Assembly (NCBI GenBank): GCA_937901695.1
Contig: CALDJN010000402.1
Span: 1-11,193 of the forward strand
DNA: 11,193 bases
Source: an uncultured Anaerocolumna sp.
Lineage (GTDB): Bacteria; Bacillota; Clostridia; Lachnospirales; Lachnospiraceae
Direction of reading: 5' to 3'
A program made the position numbers and the translations under genes. This document shows positions 7,037 through 11,193 of this stretch, in pieces. Under the pieces are notes generated by a model that saw only the letters and a program-made list of their open reading frames with translations, did not search any database and was not told where the DNA came from. The number at the start of each line of letters is the position of its first letter. Positions within the stretch are counted from its first letter, which is position 1.

Positions 7037-8320
7037 CTACCCTTCATCCAAATCACTGGCATAGTGTATGATTAAATCCTCATTCCCATCTACGTAAACT
7101 TTATCATTAGGTAATATAATTTCTTTCATGGAGGAACCTCTGCAATTTACCCTCTGCAAATTCTCATTTGTACTTAAATCCAATTTTGTAATATCTTCAT
7201 TCATATTTGTAAAAACACCTCTTAGGTTAATACATCCAGTAACATCTATGTCTTGTACTTTTTGAATGCTTACTTCTTGTAGATTTTTTAATCCCTCAAG
7301 ATTTAGCATTTGTACATTCATATTTACACCAATTTCTTCTAAACTTTTTAGCTTAGTTAAATTTAATTCCTTAACTGAACAGTCACCTCCTATACCTAAT
7401 GATTTTAACTTTTCTAATTCATTCAAATTATTATTTAAAGTATCTGCATCTTGCACTTTAAAAAACAATCTCTCAAGGTTTTTATTCTTTAGTATGTCTG
7501 ACATTGAATATTTAATTGTACCAATACTTAAGCTCTCTAGTTGTTCGGTGTCTGACAAATCAATATCATGTAAAGCTGAGGGACCAATATAAAGCAGTCT
7601 TAACTTTGGACAATGTCCAACTGTTAAGTCAGAAAGGTTTCTACAATCCAATGAAAGTACTTCTAGATTGGGATTGTCTAAATGTACTTCCTTTAACTTT
7701 ATTCCGCTAATATCTATTCTGTACAAATTTTGAAAATACTGTATACCCTCAAAAGATTCGGTATTGCTAAGCAGTTCATACCATTTCTCTCCATCAAAGG
7801 TAGCATCTCCATGTGCATCATTATAGTCGGCTGAGGCTTCTGGGTCATAATTCGTATCCTTAATCGTTAAAATTGCATTTCGTTCATCTAAAGAAAGTAC
7901 TCCGTTATTATCACTATCTGCCATTAAGGATACATATCCACGAAAATTACTATCAGGAAAATTTGATTTATTAATTTTAATATCTTGGTTATCTGATGTG
8001 CTTGTTGGTTTATTTTCTGGTTTCTCTGTCGTTTCTCCTGTTGACCCTTCTGTAGGTTTTTCTGTTGGCTTTTTTGTTGGTTCTTTTGTTGGTTCTTTTG
8101 CTGGTTCCTTTGTTGGTTCTTCTGTTAGTTCTTTTCTTGGTTCTTCTGTTAGTTCTTTTGTTGGTTCTTTTGCTGGTTCCTTTGTTAGTTCTTCCGACGA
8201 TTCTTCTTCTGACTCACTCAATTCTTTTATTTGTTTTTGTTTATTATTCTTACTACAAGAGAATGTAAAAAGAAGTATGAATAATAAAATAATTAATAAC
8301 TTGCCAACCTTTTTTTTCAA
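7037..8320 (-). CDS. putative lipoprotein with EF-hand loop and leucine-rich-type repeats
   Basis: 427 residues. The start is TTG (8320-8318), decided by a perfect GGAGGG (8327-8332) six bases ahead. Residues 1-21 form a lysine-headed signal peptide ending FTFS-C22. The cysteine fits a lipoprotein signal, although the -3 residue is Thr rather than the usual Leu. Residues about 43-94 are a wall- or stalk-like repeat of (K/E)EPTKEPAKEP type. Residues 121-156 (FPDSNFRGYVS, then DSDNNGVLSLDE) are the segment that often precedes leucine-rich repeats in Clostridia surface proteins, with an EF-hand calcium loop at 135-146 (D135, D137, N139, S143, E146). From about 185 to 400 run irregular repeats such as NLEVLSLDC and KLKSLEEIGVN, which form a leucine-rich-type fold used for protein binding. 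The gene lies 82 bases downstream of the protease gene on the same strand, probably in one transcript. The binding partner is unknown. Confidence 0.85.
   Translation of the reverse strand: MKKKVGKLLIILLFILLFTFSCSKNNKQKQIKELSESEEESSEELTKEPAKEPTKELTEEPRKELTEEPTKEPAKEPTKEPTKKPTEKPTEGSTGETTEKPENKPTSTSDNQDIKINKSNFPDSNFRGYVSLMADSDNNGVLSLDERNAILTIKDTNYDPEASADYNDAHGDATFDGEKWYELLSNTESFEGIQYFQNLYRIDISGIKLKEVHLDNPNLEVLSLDCRNLSDLTVGHCPKLRLLYIGPSALHDIDLSDTEQLESLSIGTIKYSMSDILKNKNLERLFFKVQDADTLNNNLNELEKLKSLGIGGDCSVKELNLTKLKSLEEIGVNMNVQMLNLEGLKNLQEVSIQKVQDIDVTGCINLRGVFTNMNEDITKLDLSTNENLQRVNCRGSSMKEIILPNDKVYVDGNEDLIIHYASDLDEG
8039..8191 (-). repeat. Pro/Thr/Glu/Lys stalk repeat inside the lipoprotein gene
   Basis: Degenerate 12-bp units encode KEPT, KEPA, EEPT and KELT tetrapeptides (about 12 copies). 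The unit keeps the frame, so the stalk could lengthen or shorten without breaking the gene. On the opposite strand it produces a spurious Val/Leu-rich open frame. Confidence 0.85.
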
Positions 8321-8326
8321 AAATTA

Positions 8327-8332
8327 CCCTCC
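8327..8332 (-). promoter_or_regulatory. ribosome binding site fixing the TTG start of the lipoprotein
   Basis: GGAGGG on the minus strand, six bases before TTG 8320. It is a full-strength Shine-Dalgarno and the reason to accept a TTG start. It lies only four bases beyond the 8337-8379 stem-loop. Confidence 0.8.
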
Positions 8333-8336
8333 AATC

Positions 8337-8379
8337 ATAGCATTGCTTGATAGTGAAGTACACTATCAAGCAATGCTAT
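8337..8379 (-). promoter_or_regulatory. perfect 19-bp stem-loop between protease and lipoprotein genes
   Basis: ATAGCATTGCTTGATAGTG (8337-8355) pairs without mismatch with 8361-8379 across a five-base loop. On the minus strand it begins 23 bases after the protease stop and ends four bases before the lipoprotein ribosome binding site. No T-run follows it on the minus strand, so it is not a standard terminator for these genes. On the plus strand it is followed by only ATTTTATATT-like sequence. It could be an RNA processing or stability element, a control of lipoprotein translation, or an operator with dyad symmetry. Confidence 0.75.
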
Positions 8380-8402
8380 TTTATATTAACATACCCTCTA
8401 TA

Positions 8403-9480
8403 TTACTGATAAGTGCCTGTTTCAGGATTATAATACATTCCTTTATGAGGATCGTAAAATGTTCCAGCATCTAATAGGTCAAAGTAAGGACTATATGTAT
8501 TAGTATCTTTGAATAAGCTGCTAACATTGCAAACATTATTTGCATACTTTTTGAAATTAGCAATTTTAAAATAGTCTGCATAATTTGTTCCACTTAAATC
8601 AAATATTGAAATATCACACGCTTTATAATTACTGTAATCTGTATTAGATTGGTTTGAACCAGCTGGCATACTGCTAATTAGTTCAAGAGCATTTCTGCAA
8701 ACATGTGATGCTGCAGCATACCTTTGTGGAATAAAATCTACATTATCAGCTGCATTCTTATAACCTATATTATCATAAGAAGTTGTCGTATGCAAAACTA
8801 ATTTACTATCAACAGCTGAAACTGAACTATGAGAAAAGATGTCTGCAAATGAATGCAATCCCATTCCATAGACTACCAATGCACGATGTATTCTATTATT
8901 TGGATCAAACGACGCATTTATATCTGTACTTCCTGTTTGCTTATCATAAGGATAACCGTCGATTGCATTTTTTACATCAGACCACTTTCTCCCTGTGTTT
9001 TTATTTATATATGTATTATCAATTGTGTTTCTTAAAGTATAATTACTAGTTTCAATATGACTGGAATAACTATTATATACAGTTCCGGACATCATTGCCT
9101 GTGCAATTCTAGTTAAATAAATTCCACCTGCGATGTAATTTGATTCTTCCTGAATTGAACCATTTTTATAAAATAAATATCCATGAAAGTAAGGATTAAG
9201 GGTCATACCATCTAATGTTGAACTACCATTATCTGCAATATTACAACCTGCCATAATAAGTGCTCTGCCATTAGTATTTTTTACGTTGTACCCATCAAAT
9301 ATTGTTCTATGGGCATAATAATTGTTTTTATCTAAATACCATGCTCCCTCAACTATATCAATATTTGCATCTGAAACAGGGATATCTGACGGATTATATA
9401 TGTCACAGATTTCTATCGCATACTGCATTATAGCTTCAAATGATTTACTGTCTTTTGCAATTGGTTTCAGATACTCATAT
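8403..9480 (-). other. C-terminal domain of the protease gene, possible zinc-type helical domain
   Basis: This part codes for about 355 residues after the peptidase fold. It includes YYAHRTIFDGYN, a segment MAGCNIADNGSSTLDGM with NPYFHGY after it, and RIHRALVVYGMGLHSFADIFSH. The H-x3-D-x3-H pattern within GLHSFADIFSH resembles metal-binding motifs of helical proteins of the zinc phospholipase C or DUF6765 kind, which share such spaced His and Asp residues. I cannot confirm the fold from sequence alone. A 69-base piece of this domain (9049-9117) recurs in the relic at 6778-6846. Confidence 0.45.
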
Positions 9481-10379
9481 ACTTTGCATGCAAAATCATA
9501 ATCGACTAAGCCATATCCACAATTTTCAATTTCTCCATACATATTAGCACTGATATCTAATACACAGCGGATAAATTTATTAGAACAGGTCAAATCTTTT
9601 TCCCATAATTTTGATGCAATGGCTGTAACATGTGGTGCTGCAAAACTTGTCCCAGAATGCGTAGCTAAAGTATCAAATACATCGGTAGACGTAATCAGTT
9701 CTCCGGGTGCAACTAATTCTACTTGCGTTCCAGGTGTACTAAATGAACTCACTTGACCTTGACTGTTTACTGAACCCACAGCAATTACTTCTGGATAAGC
9801 TGCCGGATATTCCACATATCCATTATTACCTGCAGCTGCAACTAATAAAATGCCTGCATCATATGCTCTCTTTACTGCTGATTCTAATTCTGGTGAGTTT
9901 GTTGATGTTGTAAAGCTGATATTGATAATATGTACTTGTTTTTCAATAGCCCAATCAATTGCTTCTACAACTCTGTTGATAGGTGCAGTATTTGTTTGGT
10001 CAAGCACTCTTGCAGAGTATAAATCAACATTTGGATTTATTCCAGTAATACCAACGTCATTATTATTAGCAGCAATTATGCCTGCAATACTGGTACCATG
10101 ACCTGTGTAATCTTCGAAAAGAACAGAAATTTCATCTTCCCCAGGAATAAAATTTTTACGTTCAATAACATTAATATCTGTAGAATAATTTATACCTGAA
10201 TCAATGACAGCTATTTTAACCTTTTGACCTACTCCTGAGTTACCCAGAGTATCTTCGTTTACATTGACAAGCAGAGCATTCCAATCGTAGGTATCTTCTA
10301 ACTTTGGAGATTTATGTTTTTTAATAGACTTTACCTTTTTATTATTTTCCTTCTTTTTTTGTTTGAATTTTTGAAATTC

Positions 10380-10382
10380 TTA
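10380..10382 (-). other. in-frame TAA at codon 87 of the protease gene
   Basis: The context on the minus strand is AAC TTT GAT TAA GAA TTT CAA. TAA is one substitution away from CAA, AAA or GAA, all common in this Lys/Gln/Glu-rich segment. TAA ends other genes in this window (for example at 1465-1467), so a changed genetic code is not the explanation. Confidence 0.9.
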
Positions 10383-10640
10383 ATCAAAGTTTTTCTTGTT
10401 TATCTGTTTCTTTTCATTATTAATTCCATTAAATTCTTTTATATTCTCTTCTTTTAAGATATTATCTAATCCTGAATCCTTTAAAAAATCATTCTTATCT
10501 TCTTTTGCCTCTCCTAACTCACTTTTCAACTCTGGCTCTAAATCATTATTAGCTCCAAAAGCAATGTACTTAGGAGTTATAAGCATCAAAACTAGTCCCA
10601 TACATAAAAGCATACCTAAAACTTTTTTTCTTTTTCTCAT
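10380..10640 (-). CDS. N-terminal piece of the S8 protease (signal peptide and propeptide)
   Basis: If the TAA at 10380-10382 is obeyed, this 86-residue product is all that is made from the protease start. It has a signal peptide (basic head, then a hydrophobic run from about residue 8 to 22) and an acidic/basic segment (EPELKSELGEAKEDKN) that would be the start of the propeptide. It could be exported as a short peptide with no enzyme activity. I do not think it is an independent gene: the frame continues across the stop into the catalytic domain. Confidence 0.6.
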   Translation of the reverse strand: MRKRKKVLGMLLCMGLVLMLITPKYIAFGANNDLEPELKSELGEAKEDKNDFLKDSGLDNILKEENIKEFNGINNEKKQINKKNFD

Positions 10641-10712
10641 GTATATTCCCCTTTCATTTGTAAAAAAATATATATGACACCCATAATAATTAAACTATAA
10701 TTACGACTTGAA

Positions 10713-10835
10713 TTATATGATAATAGCCGCTAAAAGTTTATTTATATTTTCCTCCTCTCTCAAAGTTTTGGGTGTATATTCGTAACTATAAGACCACTCA
10801 CTCATCATTAATTGCTTTTTTTTATTAAAAATCAT
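10713..10835 (-). CDS. small hypothetical ORF upstream of the protease gene
   Basis: The frame from ATG 10835 gives 40 residues and from ATG 10808 (ATG-ATG) gives 31, ending at TAA 10715-10713. The peptide is mixed in composition, with SEWSYSYEYTPKTLREEE followed by NINKLLAAI, and looks more like protein than chance. The frame remains open further upstream to about 10874. No good ribosome binding site precedes either ATG. It could be a small leader protein, the 3' remnant of a lost gene, or noise. I do not recognise it. Confidence 0.3.
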   Translation of the reverse strand: MIFNKKKQLMMSEWSYSYEYTPKTLREEENINKLLAAIII

Positions 10836-10917
10836 CTTAGAAAAAGTTTTAATCCCATAAATTTTAATGTTCTCTTATTAGTTAGTATTTTTTATGTATT
10901 TCTTTTTTGCTCTTACC

Positions 10918-10948
10918 ATTATATTACACTAAAATTATAAGAAAGCAA
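10918..10948 (-). promoter_or_regulatory. possible promoter for the protease transcript
   Basis: On the minus strand TTGCTT (10948-10943) and TATAAT (10923-10918) are separated by 19 bases, which is longer than the usual 17. A second TATAAT-like box lies in the spacer. Closer to the protease start I see no better pair. If used, the leader would be about 280 bases and would contain the small ORF at 10713-10835. This is weak evidence. Confidence 0.3.
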
Positions 10949-11008
10949 TGACGTTTCTGGAGAATGTTATTTTAATAGAGCTTTAGACTAACATTTGCTT
11001 TACTGTAG

Positions 11009-11083
11009 TATGGAGCTGCGAACCAAGCATTTTGTAAAAATGACATAAATTTAGATGCAATTGGAGCCGAAAAAGTTTATTAA
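11009..11083 (+). pseudogene. short coding relic at the right arm
   Basis: A 24-codon open stretch reads YGAANQAFCKNDINLDAIGA and ends at TAA, directly preceded by an in-frame TAG. The NLDAIG and AEK parts match the minus-strand relic at 6640-6474 (NILDAVG, AEKLL), and FGSAG there lines up with YGAAN here. It looks like the last part of a lost gene reading outwards. It is too short to name. Confidence 0.4.
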
Positions 11084-11193
11084 AAAATATTGATAATATC
11101 AAGGCTTACTAAATTTTTAAAAAGTGGAAGCATTACCCTATTTCAATACACAGCTTTGCCCTCATAAACCTAAATTGACCTTAGAGAGTAGAC
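11065..11193. repeat. right arm of the 4.8-kb-spaced inverted repeat
   Basis: The reverse complement of this block matches 6398-6519, with 43 perfect bases at 11149-11191 and a gapped match inward to 11065. It overlaps the end of a coding relic, as the left arm does. The window stops at its outer edge, so its full extent is not visible. Confidence 0.88.
11177..11193. repeat. first bases of a probable third palindromic element
   Basis: These 17 bases match 6165-6181, the left border of palindrome P2, at 16 positions. They lie next to the right arm exactly as P2 lies next to the left arm. The rest would be beyond the window. Confidence 0.5.

Larger units (their letters stand above)
8403..10640 (-). 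pseudogene. secreted subtilisin-like (S8) serine protease, interrupted by one in-frame TAA
   Basis: ATG 10640 has AAAGGGG seven bases ahead (10648-10654). The frame runs 745 codons to TAA 8405-8403, with a single internal stop at codon 87 (10382-10380) and no frameshift. Residues 1-30 are a signal peptide (MRKRKKVLGMLLCMG, ending near FGA) and 31 to about 115 a Lys/Glu-rich propeptide. The S8 domain shows Asp147 (IAVIDSG), His181 (TGHGTSIAG), Asn272 (AAAGNNG) and Ser332 (HSGTSFAAPHV). The C-terminal part (about 390-745) is a separate domain with HSFADIFSH. Between the stop and the Asp there is no ATG, GTG or TTG with a ribosome binding site; the first GTG in frame (10007) lies after both Asp and His. 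Without readthrough no active enzyme could be made. The clean frame elsewhere means the stop is very recent, an error, or bypassed. Substrate unknown; likely extracellular. Confidence 0.85.

Noticed and set aside
7998..8474. Val/Ser/Phe/Gly-rich open frames on the plus strand
   Set aside because: They mirror the Pro/Thr/Glu/Lys stalk repeat of the lipoprotein, whose signal peptide, start and ribosome binding site are clear on the minus strand.
8403..10007. An independent protease gene starting at GTG 10007
   Set aside because: That start lies after the catalytic Asp and His and has no ribosome binding site. The same frame continues upstream to codon 88, so it is not a real start.
10380..10382. 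Recoding of TAA as a sense codon genome-wide
   Set aside because: TAA ends several intact genes here at their expected family length, so it is a normal stop in this organism.
6398..11193. A transposon or site-specific inversion system
   Set aside because: No transposase, integrase or invertase is encoded in the window, and no target-site duplication can be shown. I keep only the repeat observation.
1..11193. tRNA, rRNA or known riboswitch genes
   Set aside because: I saw no tRNA-like cloverleaf, rRNA segment or recognisable riboswitch core on either strand.

Overview
The window reads as low-GC DNA from a strictly Gram-positive lineage. The gene content points to the class Clostridia, most likely a Lachnospiraceae relative. 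The basis is a Tad/Flp-type pilus operon carrying the DUF5702 and DUF6382-FHA genes typical of that family, together with AT-rich codons and strong GGAGG-like ribosome binding sites. The organism assignment is an inference.

Left part (1-6112, plus strand). This is the distal end of a Tad-like pilus or secretion operon. It holds a DUF5702 gene cut by the window start, a TadE-like pseudopilin with two C-terminal YH/C/CxxC modules, a short A24 prepilin peptidase (TadV/CpaA type), a second TadE-like pseudopilin that overlaps the peptidase gene, and a large DUF6382-FHA membrane protein with two tandem-repeat linkers. The peptidase would process pilin and pseudopilin signals. The TadE-like proteins would be minor pilins, and the FHA protein would read phosphothreonine signals at the membrane. 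A 248-bp imperfect palindrome lies between the DUF5702 gene and the first tadE.

Middle (6113-7036). There is no intact gene here. A second, 250-bp palindrome lies where the FHA gene and a decayed minus-strand gene converge. Next come a repeat arm, a string of broken coding fragments that includes a 69-bp near-identical copy of part of the protease gene further right, and a hairpin that probably terminates the minus-strand transcript.

Right part (7037-10640, minus strand). Two secreted-protein genes are read leftwards. The first is a subtilisin-like S8 protease whose frame is intact except for one in-frame TAA at codon 87. That stop separates the signal peptide and propeptide from the catalytic Asp, His and Ser. 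A perfect 19-bp stem-loop follows. The second gene encodes a putative lipoprotein with a Pro/Thr/Glu/Lys repeat stalk, an EF-hand loop and leucine-rich-type repeats, starting at TTG.

Right end (10641-11193). This holds a possible leader with a weak promoter and a tiny ORF, then a short coding relic and an inverted copy of the 6398-6519 arm, which includes 43 perfectly matched bases. The window ends just inside what looks like a third palindrome. The protease/lipoprotein module is therefore bracketed by outward-facing inverted copies of the order 'gene 3' relic, arm, palindrome'. The two points most worth checking are the single stop codon in an otherwise intact protease and this inverted bracketing.
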